DNA from: Gari tellinella
Lineage: Eukaryota; Mollusca; Bivalvia; Cardiida; Psammobiidae
Length of the DNA stretch: 64,000 nt
Direction of reading: 5' to 3'
Assembly (NCBI GenBank): GCA_922989275.2
Contig: OV277869.1
Coordinates: 43,074,189-43,138,188 of the forward strand
The notes under the pieces were generated by a model. The model was not told the origin of the DNA. It did not search any database and worked only from the letters and a program-made list of their open reading frames with translations. The first letter of the stretch is position 1. Each line of letters opens with the position of its first letter. A program made the translations under genes and the position numbers. Positions 33,234-46,600 of this stretch are shown here, one piece after another.

Positions 33234-34617
33234 GTAGGTAAAGGAAGACGCTCAATGTCAAGAGAATTTATGACCAACAATGGCTACTATGCATATCAAG
33301 GACCTCCTCAGTATTTCTATCAGGGACCAGACATGTATCAAGGCAACCCTAACATGCGACAAGGGCAACAGTATGTGGACTGGCAAGGGTACCCTGCCCA
33401 GCAGTATTATCAAGAGTACAGCCCTCAGGAATACCAGCAGTACAACTATGGTGGCTATGGTAACTACGGTCAGGGATACGGGGTGATGCAGGATCAGGAA
33501 AACTTTTATAACAGCCAGGATACTAGTGGACAAGGGAATCAGAATCAGAGTAGGACCCAGTCAAATAGAAGCAAACACTCATACTCTCAAAATAGAAATA
33601 GAAACAGGCAAAGACCTGAGCAGAGACTGCAGAATGATGCCACTGCAGCTGTGAATACAGAGAATAGTAATACAAATAATAATGCTGGTGCTATAGATAT
33701 TGGCAATACTAATGCTGATACTAAAGAAGAAGACAATGTTAAAAACACAGGGGAAAATCATTATTCCAGTAATAGAGATGACAGAAGCAATAGCACATAT
33801 GATAGAGGTAGGAATAGAGGGGGACGATTTCAAGGCAATGATACGAGGTCAAGGCCTTTTGATAGATCACAACAAAATATAGATAGGCAGCGTAAGTATA
33901 ATAAGCAAGCACCCTCAGATGATGCAAGAAACAAATCAAACCAAAATGACAGTTCCCTGAATGATGCTTCATCAAAGAATGAATCAGTAGGTGCTAAGTC
34001 AAGATCTTACAGAGACAACAGAGGAAGTGCAGCGTCCAAAAACAGGCATGAAAAAGACGACTCTAGATCCAGGGGATACAGATCCAGATCAGAGAATGAC
34101 AGAAGTGATAATCAGGTAGCTAAGAATACTAGTCAGAATGAGGAGGGTGGCCAAGGTCAGAGGCAAAGAAGCGATGCTGAGGAGGCTACAATAGTTGATG
34201 CTAGTAATGAGAACTTTGATTCTGCAGATAGCTTGAAGGATAGGGCTGGTGGTTTGCGTAGGAAGAAGAAAGAGATCAAGTTGTTCTCATCAAGCAGTCA
34301 CCGGGACTGGCCTGGGTCACGATCCGTAACTTACAGTCCACAGGAAGCCAGTGACAGGTACAATTACCGAGGTCAGGACTACAACAAGAGACACAAAGAA
34401 GTCTCAAGTCCTGGAATAGAGAGAGGTGGTGACAGGACCAAGTTGTCAAACTTCCCAGATAAAAATGACAACAAGGATGAAGGAGATAATGATGAAGAAA
34501 ATACTCAACGGGGGGATGTAAAAGGAAACTCTGGTCCAAAGAGAGCCAATAAGTTTGGAGGGACAAACAGAGGATCAAGATACAAACCGAAAGGAAAAGT
34601 GGATGAAAGTCAGAGAG
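33234..34617 (+). CDS. NFX1: NFX1 exon 1 (first recognised coding exon)
   Basis: Acceptor TTTTTCAG ends at 33233 and donor GTAAGA begins at 34618; the exon ends in phase 1. From ATG 33255 it encodes residues 1-454. The first ~85 residues are rich in Y, Q and G; the rest is rich in N, S, R, D and Q with RS/RG patches, predicted disordered. Bases 33378-33421 are present as a perfect inverted copy at 33121-33164. Apparent open frame starting at 33216 lies in intron or flank and is not used. Confidence 0.92.
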
Positions 34618-37600
34618 GTAAGAGAAACATAAGTAAATACTAAATACACATTACCAGTTGACAGTGGGATACAGGAATATATATTCAGCATAGACACTTT
34701 TGCCGGAAATAGCTGATCTGACGAGCGCCTTGGCACGAGTCTGATCGGTTGTTTCCGCCAAAAACGTTGAGAGCTAAATTTTTACAACAAACTGTAGCGC
34801 ACTGCCAACTGGTGATGTGTTTCTTATATATATGCCTTGGATACACATAAAAAATAACCAAAAATTTGTTGAAATCATTTTATATTCAGAAACATTAATT
34901 ATTTGAAGCAGAACAAGAATTCTTGTATGCAGCAAAATGACGTCACGCTTAATCGAAAATGAGGTTGGAGTAAAATACAAGGTGGCAGATACATAGTGGC
35001 TGATACATACACATTACCAGTTAACAGTGCGATACAGAGTGATGTATTTAGCTCGAGGCGATTTTGGCGGAAATAGCCGATCTGACGAGCGCCTTGGAGT
35101 AAAATACAAGGTGGCAGATACATAGTGGCTGATACATACACATTACCAGTTGACAGTGCGATACAGAGTGATGTATTTAGCTCGAGGCGATTTTGGCGGA
35201 AATAGCCGATCTGACGAGCGCCTTGGCGCGAGTCTGATCGGTTGTTTCCGCCAAAAACGTCGAGAGCTTAATGCAACACTCTGTAGCACACTGTCAACTG
35301 GTGATGTGTTTATTATATGCCTTGAATACACACCATAAACAATTAAATAGTTGTTTAAATCATTTTATAGCCAACATTTATTAGTTATTTGAAGCAGAAC
35401 AAGATTTTTTGTTTGCCACAATGAATAATGCGGCACTTGTACACGTATGTAAATGACGTCACGTTGAATCGAAAGCGAGGTCAGAGTAAAATACAAAGTG
35501 GCTGATACAAGGTGGCTGATACAGACTCTTGTATTTTACTGTGCAAATACACGCGGAAACGCTCGATATCATGCAAAGGCATATAATAAAGTATTTTACT
35601 GTGCAGATACACCCGGAAACACTGGATATCAATAGAAGGCATATAATAAAGTGTTTTCTTATGTCCCCAGCAGGCATATGGTGAACGCCCAAGTCTGTCT
35701 GCGCTGCATTACAAGGTTACCCAAATTTGATTTAATTTAGACTTATAAAATAAAAGATTCAAAATTGATTTGCAAGCATTTCACCGGGTGGATGAGTTAT
35801 TTAAGAGGGGAAAAATATGGCCATGTTTTAGATATGTGGTCCAAGTGTATAAAACAGCTAGCTGCTTTAAAAGCAGGCTGTAGTAGCTTTTTGCTTACTT
35901 TTAGCAAGGAACCATTAACATTGTTAGAGTAAATATAAATATACATGTGCAAATCATTTACCAGTACTTCCATCCTGCTTGAACCCATCACCTCATAGCC
36001 TGTTTCTTGTTTTGAAGATAAATGACTACTTGAAAGCAGATTGAAAGTAAAGCATATACCGTAAAGTGCATTCTGCTTTAAGCTATCACCTGCAAGAATA
36101 TAGAAAATATTTTCAAGGTGCATTCATTCATTATTATATCAAATCTGCAGTTAGGTATAATAATTTAAAGGCGTAAAAAAGGCATATTTATGGAGTATTG
36201 GGTTAAGCTTGCATATGTATATAATTTCATCAATGAGTGTTCATTTAGAGTGCCTATGTGTCGGAGTAGGTGGAGCGCTTTTGCAGAGAAAAGAGTTGAA
36301 CATAAAAATTGTTAATGCAAAATATATTTTATACATGATGTATTTTCCTAATCTTCAGGTTCACTTATTGAGCAACTTACGCGGGGAACATATGAGTGTA
36401 TGGTGTGTTGTGAGATTGTTCGTACCCAGAATGCTGTTTGGAGCTGCTCCAACTGTTATCATATCTTCCATCTCCGCTGTATCAAGAAGTGGGCAAGATC
36501 CCCGAATGCTGTTGTCTCGGGCGCAGACAAAGATGGTTGGCGGTGTCCAGCCTGTCAGAATCTAACTTTCAAGTTTCCTAATCAGTACCGGTGCTTTTGT
36601 GGTAAGATTTTTACTTTTCCTCAACAGAAAAGACTTGGCCTCTGCCCACACCTCTACATAAGTAACACACTGAATCAGGACTCCAGATAAGAGAGAGTAA
36701 ATTGAACAAATCAAATGGTAACTCGCTCATTTCAGCACCAAATCCTACTCATTAGAATTGTCTCTTTGAGATGATTCTAATGAGTAGTGACACCATAGAG
36801 TTTAATTCAGAACTAAAGATTTTAGTTTTTTTTAAACACTCCCCATATCTTGAGCCCTGGTGAATATTTATTTATTGTGTAGAATACAGGTGGCATCTTA
36901 AAGCAAGACATATGTAAAGGAGCTTTGTTTTACTTTAATCTTACATTAAGCAGTCACCTGTCTTAACCCAATACCCCATAGCCTGATTCTAAGTTTGAAG
37001 ATAGGTGACCACATAAAGCAGGTAGAAAGTAAAGCAGAATGTGCCTTAAGGCACATTCTGCTTTACTTTCAGCCTGCTTTAAGCTACCATCTGCTAGAAT
37101 ATAGAAAATATTTCTTATGATAAACTATTTTTATCAGTGAAGGAATAAATTAGAGGCGTTAAAAAGGCGTATTTATGGGGTAATGGGTTAAACATAGGAA
37201 AAAGTTGATTTTGACATCATGGCTATGGAGGAAAAGCATTGTGTGGCCATAGGTCTGCTGAAATTGCTTGGAAAGTTAGTTATTACAGCAGTAATTATAG
37301 GAGTTATAATCAGTATTTATTAAATATTATATGTACAGTATTTGTAGGCTTTAATTTGTTTCCATGCTTCTGAGAAAGAGTTAATCACCGATTTTTCCTA
37401 TGTCCTCATTCATGGCTTCTTACTTAAGCTGAGGATATAGCACTAAATCTCTCTCAGCTACCCTTTAGAAGTATCATTTGAGACTTTTATTTGTTCCTCA
37501 TTGTTGCATATTCAGGGTTCTGTCCTGATAAAGTGCTAGGGGAAAGATTTTCTGCATTTCTACAGGAGGATGTTGTAAAATATGAGGCTAAAGGTAAAAC

Positions 37601-40600
37601 AGAGAGCTCTTTTGGGAGCTTTCGTATACTTTAAGAGTGCTAGGCAACCACCTGTTTCAAATACTGAAAACAAGCTTGGTTGGAAGGGAAGGCTGAAGCA
37701 GGTTAAATCTAAGGTAAAACTCCCCTTAAATCTTTGTATAAAGTATGATTTTATTGAAAACTGTGTGTTCTAATACAGGAAAGATGCGTGACCCAGATGT
37801 CAGTCGACTGGAAACTCCTCATAGCTGTGGTGATGTATGCCAGAAGGAGCGAGGCGAGGGATGTAAACATCCATGTAACATGTAAGTTTGAAATCTTTAC
37901 CAATTAAGCCACAAAACTTTGGTTACCTAGGCAAACAGTTTGGATTCTCCAGATGAGACTCCAAGTAATTCAGTGTTTCATCAGAAGGTTTAGAAAATAA
38001 GTTCAGTAAAAATAGACCTTTTCAATTTCCTGTAGCCAGGGTCCAAGGTTATACAGCTTTTCAGTTGAGTCTAAAGTCATTCTCAAGCATTAGATTGGTC
38101 AGATTTGAGCCTAGGCTCAAATCTAACCAATCAAATGCTTGAGAACACACTCAGACTCGGCTCAAACGATGTATAACCTAGGACCCTGATGGACACAAAG
38201 ATATCAAAGTTTATGGTCAAACCTATGAGAGGGATGTAACATGTAAATGCAAACACCTGTGAACACTGAACTTTCTTGATTAGGATGGCAAGGCACCAGC
38301 TAAGAGGAAGTAAACTCAAGTTTCCTGCATTTCTCCTTTATATCTGCACTTTAGGTAATACTATAGTGTGACTTCTTGTTAGAACCATCTCCAAGAGATG
38401 ATTCTAATGAGTAGTCGCACCATAAGGCTTTGTGCATAAAGATTTTAGTTTTCAAAATACATGTACTCCCCTTATCTGGAGTCATGTTGCTTTAAACTCA
38501 ACCTGCTTTAACCCTTTGAACCCTAGTCCCGCAAATAGGCGTTCTTTTCAAACAATGTACATGTGAATAGTACAATTGTCCTGTGCAAACAGTGAAGACC
38601 CAGATCAGAGGGCTCCGAAAGGAGCCCTCTGATCAGGGTCTTCACTGTTTGTCATAATGCCAAACATTGACAGAAACAACCCTGAAAAGTCAGAAATGGA
38701 CTAGACAAAAATGGAAACTGGAATTGTCCATTTAAAGTTTCAGGGAGGAAAGAGTTAAGTGGTCCCCTGTATTTAATACTAGAAACAGGCTATGGGGTAA
38801 TGGATTAATACAGTAAAGAAAGCAATGCAGGAGCCAAAAGGAGCTTCCTGCATTACATTCTTTTGCATTTCTGCATTGAGCTACCACCTGTCTTCAAGAT
38901 AGTCTGTGCATCTTCTTTTTAAAGCTGTGTTTATGTGTATATTTGTAATGTCCATTATTTGTATTTTCAGACTGTGTCATCCTGGGCCATGTCCAGAATG
39001 TAGTGCTATTGTTACTAAGTCTTGTGACTGTGGGAAAACAAAGTAAGTACTAATCTTTTAAACACAATTCTAATGAGTAGTAACAACATTGGATTTGATG
39101 AAGACTTTACAGAGAAATTGTTTTTAGTGTTCTGTTCACTGGCTCTTATCTTGAGCTGTTTGATTTGTATTAACCCTTTTCCTCATAGGAGCGCCTTTTA
39201 GCGAATTAAATATTTTCATCCACTGAATAAAATAGTTCCAATTTATACAGTCATAAACATGAATTCTAAGAAGTAATTTCTATATTCTAATAATAAATAA
39301 TAAATTCATACCAGTGTTTTATCGTGCAATCGAACATTGTTAGGAGTTGAGATGCGTAGTAATTTAATCACGAGGCCTATAGGCCGAGTGGTTTAAGTAC
39401 AAGCATCTCAACGAATACCAGTGTTCGATTGTTAGATAAAACACTGGTATTAATTTATTATTTCGATTCTAACACATAATATAACCTTAATTTGCACCGA
39501 AGAAACGGTGCTGCATTTCTTGGCGTATGCATTTTCAAAGCCATATGACGTCACGTTAGAACGTTTTAGTGCGTGAGTGTTCTACTTAAAATTCGAACAC
39601 TAAGACAGTCCTTCTTTGCTTATATAGGGGTTCGGGCGAGGTGTGTTAGAATTAAGAAGTAATAAATTCATACCAGTGTTTTATCGTGCAATCGAACACT
39701 GTTAGGAGTTGAGATGCGTAGTAATTTAATCACGAGGCCTTTAGGCCGAGTGGTTTAATTACAAGCATCTCAAAAACTACCTGTGTTCGATTGTTAGATA
39801 AAATACTGGTATTAATTTATTATTTCCATTCTAACACATAATATAACCTTAATTTGCACCGAAGCAACGGCGCTACATTTCTTGGCGTACGCATTTTCGA
39901 AGCCAAATGACGTCACGTTAAAACGTTTAGTGCGTGTGTGTTCTACTTAAAATTCGTACACTGAGACGGCCCTTCTTTGCTTATATAGGGGTGTTGGCGA
40001 GGTGTGTTAGAATATGTATTAGCTTAAGCAGGCTGAAAGTAAAGCAGAATGCGCCTAATGGGGCATTCTGCTTTACTTTCAACCTGCTTTAAGTGGTTAC
40101 CTATTTTCAATACATGTACTAGAAAAAAGCTATTGGGAAATGGGTTAAACAGATATTTCCAAGTGAGGCACTGAAAAGCTTATTAATTAAGAATAAATAG
40201 TTCTTAGTTCAATGTATATGACTAACAACACTTACACCTTTAAAGATGACATTGTAATTTGAATGTATATAGTTTATTATGACAATTATTTCCTTATTTA
40301 TAGACAAACAGTAAAGTGTGGCCAGTCATCGATAATCAAGTGTGAGAGCACATGTGAACGGCAGCTAAACTGTGGCAAACATTTCTGTCAGGCCCAGTGT
40401 CATTCAGGGGGCTGTGAGAAATGTGAGGTAGTCATTACCCAAGGTATGTGAACTTTGGACAAATTACAGTGTATCCTGTAGTACCCATTACCTGTCTCTA
40501 GTTTTGAAGTAGATGACCATTTCAAGCAGGTTGAAGGTAAAGCAGAGTGTGCATTAGAGTAAATTCTGCTTTACTTTCAGCCTGCTTTAAGCTATCATTT

Positions 40601-43600
40601 GCTAGGATATTGAAAATATTTCTTATGGTGCATATTCATGACTGTATAAAGTAAAACCTTATTTCTTCCATGGAAAAATAGGTAATAGGTGTAAAAGGCG
40701 TATTTATTGAGAAATGGGTTAACCCAGGACATCTAATGCAAGTGAATAAACTGAAGCAATTTCTCCATAACCCTTACACTACCGATATTTCTAAAATACT
40801 TGCCAGCCAGCCAGGGGTAATGCAATGTTCTTAATTTAGAAATCACCTCTGTTTAGAAATTTACCATTTACTTCTTTTAATGATCTTTAATTTACTTAAA
40901 CTGAATGATTGCTTATTCTTTAAAAAAGATTAAATGGCAATATCACATTATTTTCACCTCTAAAACTTTTTATGGACATTTCCAATCCAAATTCCAATTA
41001 ATGCTAGTCTATTTATAACTATTTAGGGTTGTTTTCTGACATATTTTCCAAACTAGTGAACAGGGCCGGTCCTGATCGCTCTTGCAGGAGCCATCTGATC
41101 AGAATCTACACTGGTTGCATAGAACAAATGTACTCTTCACATGTGTTTGTTAATGATAAGTAAAATCGACTCTAGTGTTGAATGTGTTAATAATGTTGTT
41201 GGTTTTTTCATCCTCCAGAGTGCTTGGGGAAACATGAGACAAGGGAGGTAACTTGTGGCAGTGAGATGTCATTCCAGGAGTCTTACAGCTGCCTAACTGT
41301 TTGCTCAAAGTATGTATGACTACTTCTATTGATGAAATATGTAACCTTTTACCCAATGGCTTGGTTTAAGTTTAAGAGACAGGTGGTTGTTTAAATCAGG
41401 CTAGAAGTAAAGCAGAAACCCCCTTGAGGAACTTTCAGCCTACTTTAACCCTCTCACTGCCAATAACCCATCTAACACATGCATTGCTGATCTGGATCCA
41501 AACTGTTTGCAAAATTTACTGTTGTCAAGACTGGCACTGAAGGGATGAGTGTGATACAATTGCATTTTAAAAAAAAATAATTCTAAAGTACTAACTTTTT
41601 GCTGTAACTTAACCCATTGTATTATATATTTGGAGCTGTACCTTAGTGTTGAAACAGTCTTGAGAAAATGTAAGCAGTTAACTGGTCATGTTAGCTATGA
41701 TTAAATGAATAACCCAAGTGTAGCTTTACACCAGTAATTCAATCTTTTACATCAAGTGAGAGATATCGAAGTTTGACTGTACTATGATACTCTACCACTG
41801 GTAGCTTATATGTTTGGTGTGTACATTTTTACTTACATGCTTTTGTTCTCTCTCTACTTTCAGACAATTGGACTGTGGTAACCATTACTGTGATAAGCCG
41901 TGTCACCTCGGTGACTGTGATAGCTGCCCTCTACTGCCCAAAAATACTACCCGCTGCCCATGTGGTGGAAAGCGATTGGACGAGCTTCCAGCAGACCCGA
42001 GGACCAGCTGTCTGGACCCCATACCCACATGTGAGGGCACATGCAATAAACGCCTGGAGTGTGGGCCAGAAAGTAAGATACAAACCATATACAAGGTCTA
42101 AGATAAGAGAGTAAAATGAAAGTTTCCAACATTGTTTCTTTTATGTTCCCATAAACCGTTTGTTGTGAATTCTCATTACAAATTCCAATGAGTGGTACGT
42201 AATAAAATTGAGTTAGATTGAGATTTATGGATTTTAGTATTAAATTTTAAATTACTCAACTTATCTGGAGCCCTTATTAAGTTAAACTTGTCAGTTACCT
42301 GGGACAGTGTTTTTGAACACATTTCCCCATGAATTTGCCTTTTTACTTCTTTCATTTACTTCTCCACTAAACCAAATAAATCCTTTAATACAGTCTTGAA
42401 TATAAACCCAAGGAAATATTTCCTATATCCTAGCAAATGCTAGCTTATAGTAGGTTGAAAATAAAACCCAATGTGCCTTAAGGTGCAATCTGCTGTACTT
42501 CCAGTCTACTTTTAAACCACTATCTGCTAGGATAAAGAAACTTTTTCTTATGCATCATGGTGCATATTCATGACTGTATAAGGTGGAACTAATGTCTTCA
42601 GTAGAGGAATAAATTAATGATGGGTAATGGGATAATGTTTGATGGAAACAGTCTGCTAAGTGAGTGTTTGATCTTGTATCATATGAAAATTCACCAATCA
42701 AGAACAAGCATTTGGTAAAGACTTTGTATAAAGGAGAAAAGCTGTGAACTCTTTTCCCCCATAGAAGCACCTTTAGCACATTCTAATTTATTCCTCCAAG
42801 AAAGTAATTCAAATTTATACAGCCATGAATATGTGTTGTAAGAAATATTTCTGTATTCTAGGAGATGATAGCTTAAAGCAGACTGAAAGTGAAGCAGAAT
42901 GCACCTTTAGGTGCATTCTGCTTTACTTTCAACCTGATTTAAGTGGCCACCTATTTTCAATTCTAGAAACAGGTTATTGGGTTAAGGGTTAAAAAGCTAT
43001 TAACCACTGTTATCTGGAGCCCTGATAGACATTTATTACTGTGGTTTATGTGTTTTTATTTTCAGATCAGAAGCATGTTTGTGAGCAGCAGTGTCACGAG
43101 GGTCCCTGTGGTCCTTGCAGTGGTATCTCCATGCTGACTTGTAGGTGTCTCTTCATGGATAAAGAGTTCAACTGCTCAGATATTAGCAAGTTTGTAGGTA
43201 AGATATAAATGTGATATCTACACACAGTAAAACCGGTGTTAAGGAGCCACTGACAGCTGAATGCAGGATATATGTAATGCAGGAGGCTCCTGAAGGAGCT
43301 TCTTGTTTTACATCTGTCCTGCATTAACCCTTTGAACCCTAGTCCCGCATATTGGCGTCCTTTGCAAACAGTGAACAGGTAAATAATACACTTGTCCTAT
43401 GCAAACAGTGAAGACACAGATCAGAGGGCTCCTAAGGAGCCCTCTGATCAGGGTCCTCACTGTTTGTCATAATGCCAAACATTGACAAAAACAACCGTTA
43501 AAAGTCAGAAATGGACTAGACTTAAATGGAAACTGGAATTGTCCATTTAAAGTTTCAGGGAGGAAAGAGTTAAGCAGTAACCTGTTATTTTGAGATCTCT

Positions 43601-46600
43601 TTGCTTCTGCATTAAATGGTCACTAAATAAAGGTTTTACTGTAATTAGAAAAATAAATGTAATTTTTAGCTTGCCTATTCAAATAATAGGGACACTTACT
43701 ATGTCATATAGCTTATACAAAATTTTAATGTGAAATTGCCACAGTGGCTTAAAATGGGCCTTGAACATCTTAAACCTCTGCCTTTGGACTGGTATGAAAT
43801 TCATAGACTAATATAAATTTTAAATCCATAGTTAAACAATTATTTACAAAAAAATATATATACATGAAAAAAAAAGTAAGATAAATTAACTGTCTTTGTC
43901 TCAAATCAATAAAAATTTACAACTGCATTTCTGTCTCTGAAACAATAAGTTTCAGTGTTGTGACTTTCAATATACAGTTAAACCTCTATGTATCGAATAC
44001 CCCGTTGTGTCGAAGTTTTTTTGAAGTCCCGATCTTTTCCACTATATATTCCTTGTAAAAACACATCCATGAATCGAAGTTATGTGTATCGAATTCCCCG
44101 TTGTATCAAAGTTTTTTTCCAGTCCTTTTCATATAAATCCAACATAAAATACCACAAATGTATCGAACATCGATTACCTGTCAACTAACATGGATCAACG
44201 GATTACATGACTCGCTAGACTGACGCTAATTTTTCACACCTTCGCGTGAAAACACGCTGGGGTGCTCTTTTAATTCTGCATGCACACTCTGTGTTATCAG
44301 TAATAATTGGGTAAGTTTGTCATTTAATTGTTTCACAGTTTTCGTTAATGATATTGACAACGCCGCCATGTTTAAAGGCTTGATGACACCAATTTATCCA
44401 AATGAGTAAATAAACCGCAAGGACTGTTTTGGACCGACAATTAACGAAACAAGCCAAACTTTGTGAGAAGTTTAATAATGCTGATAAACCAGTGGTCGGC
44501 ATTCTATTATCAGAGCCACAACATGGCAGATGCGCTCCGATCATGGTCTGTCCGGTGAAAGACCCGGTAACCAATCTGTGGGGATAGCTGGGCAGACCCA
44601 TCTCACAACGAACGACAACTCTGTTAAGATATCGATAACGATATTACTGTATGTTCGTATTTATGCACCTGCAATCTTGATAACCTCGAAGTCGAAAATT
44701 AATCTTTAAAATCATTATTATTTAATCAAATGTTTATTTCAATCTAGAAGCTAAATTGATTGACAGTTACACTGTACATAGTACGATTTTCGGCATTTCC
44801 GCCGTAGTTTCGCATCTTGGTGTAATTGACAGCATCTAAGTTGAAAGTAAGATACATGTAGTTGTTTTTTTCTATGTTTTAATGCGTATAACTATGAATT
44901 CTCCTACCTTTGTACACCTGTATTGTATTTTGTTATTTATGCCGTTGTTTTTATAAATGATAAAGAACACGTCGGATTTATGTTTTATTTCAATATGCCA
45001 AAAAGTACACATAGACGTGAAAACATTACACGCCGGGAACGATAGTTCTTATAGATCTGATATGCATTGAAATTCAATACTCAAATCACAACCCATTTAT
45101 GATTCTAAGCCCCGATGTTTCGAAGTTTTTTTCACAGTCCCTTGAAGTTCGATAATCGAGGTTTATCTGTAAATAAAATTATTTAATATTTTAAGAGTTA
45201 AACTGCCATAGTAGGCACCGAGCTGAAGAGTAGGTTGAAGGGCTTCTAATACAAGTTAAACTGAGTGTTATGTTTCAGATGAGACTGGGCGTTTCCTGTG
45301 TGATCGACGATGCAACAGAAAGAAGCAGTGTGGGCGACACAAGTGCGGAGAGAAATGTTGCATTGTAAGGGCTAAAACTCTTCTTCCTTCTCTCGTAACT
45401 GTATCACTATTGACAAATGTACTAATCACCAACAAATAGTGTATGTATTATTGAGTAAACATGTTCTGTGCAAACAGTGTATACCCTGATTAGAAGGCTT
45501 CTGTATGGGTCATCTGTTTTGGAACTGTACTGTTGTCATTTTGCAATATGTTGTTAAAGTCAACCTTAAATAGTCAAAAAGGGACTGAGCGTTTGTTAAA
45601 ATTGGAATTATACATTTAAGATTCAAGGGAATGAATTAAAGGCGTAGAAATGTGTATATGTAAACAGTCGAACTTCGATATCTCGAACTCGGTTAAACCG
45701 AACATACCCGTATTTCAAAGTTAAAACGCGGCTTAGCCGCGTTTTAACTTTGAAACACGGGTATGTTCACCTACACCAAGCTTGAAATAAGGCAAATTCA
45801 TGTTTCGAAGTATCGAATAATTTGAATAAAGCGAGTTCTAGATATCGAAGTTCGACTGTATGGAGTAATGGGTTAATGACTGTCTTGCTTGCAGAAAGAG
45901 GATCACCCATGTGAGATGGCGTGTGGTAGGAAGCTGAGTTGTGGTTTACACAAGTGTGAGGAGCCTTGTCACAGAAACAACTGTCCTCCCTGTCTTATGG
46001 CAGGTAAGTCACTAAACAGCCTCACCAATCCTCATATTCTGGCACAATCTTGAAAATCTCCATGTTGGTGCTGTATCCCTTTTTCAACATAGCCATCAGC
46101 AACTACCTTGGGGATTCTAGTAATCCTGCATTATCTTGAAACTCTTGGTCCTTTTCCTCCCTAGCCATCAGCACAAACCACTAATTTCTAATTAGCAAGA
46201 TGAAGCAAGATCGTTTCAAGCTTTCCCCTGTATTTAGCACTCATGAAAACCCATATTTGAGGGCACTTACGAAGGTGTGGCTATGACCTATGTTGCTTGT
46301 GCAGGGGAGGGGTTGAATAGTCTTGTGAAACGTTTGGAGAAGAATTATTATTAAATTAAACCCTCCTCGCAAGGAGTATACTTATTGTTAACAAAAAGTC
46401 TACATGTTAAGAGTGCACTTGTCCTATACAAATAGTTTAGACATTTTGCAATATATTGTTAAAATTTACTCTTGCAAGAATGAGCTATATTTATAAATTT
46501 CAAATCGGAATTGTTTAATAACAGTTTCAGGGATGAATGAGTTAAACGCTGTCTTTCTTTCAGGGTTTGATGAGTTGACTTGCTATTGTGGTGCTGAAGT

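Noticed and set aside
33216..33254. Open frame beginning at TTG 33216 as the NFX1 start
   Set aside because: It runs through a strong splice acceptor (TTTTTCAG at 33226-33233), so these bases are intron or upstream flank.
33258..33533. 91-codon minus-strand frame
   Set aside because: Antisense shadow of the low-complexity NFX1 exon 1.
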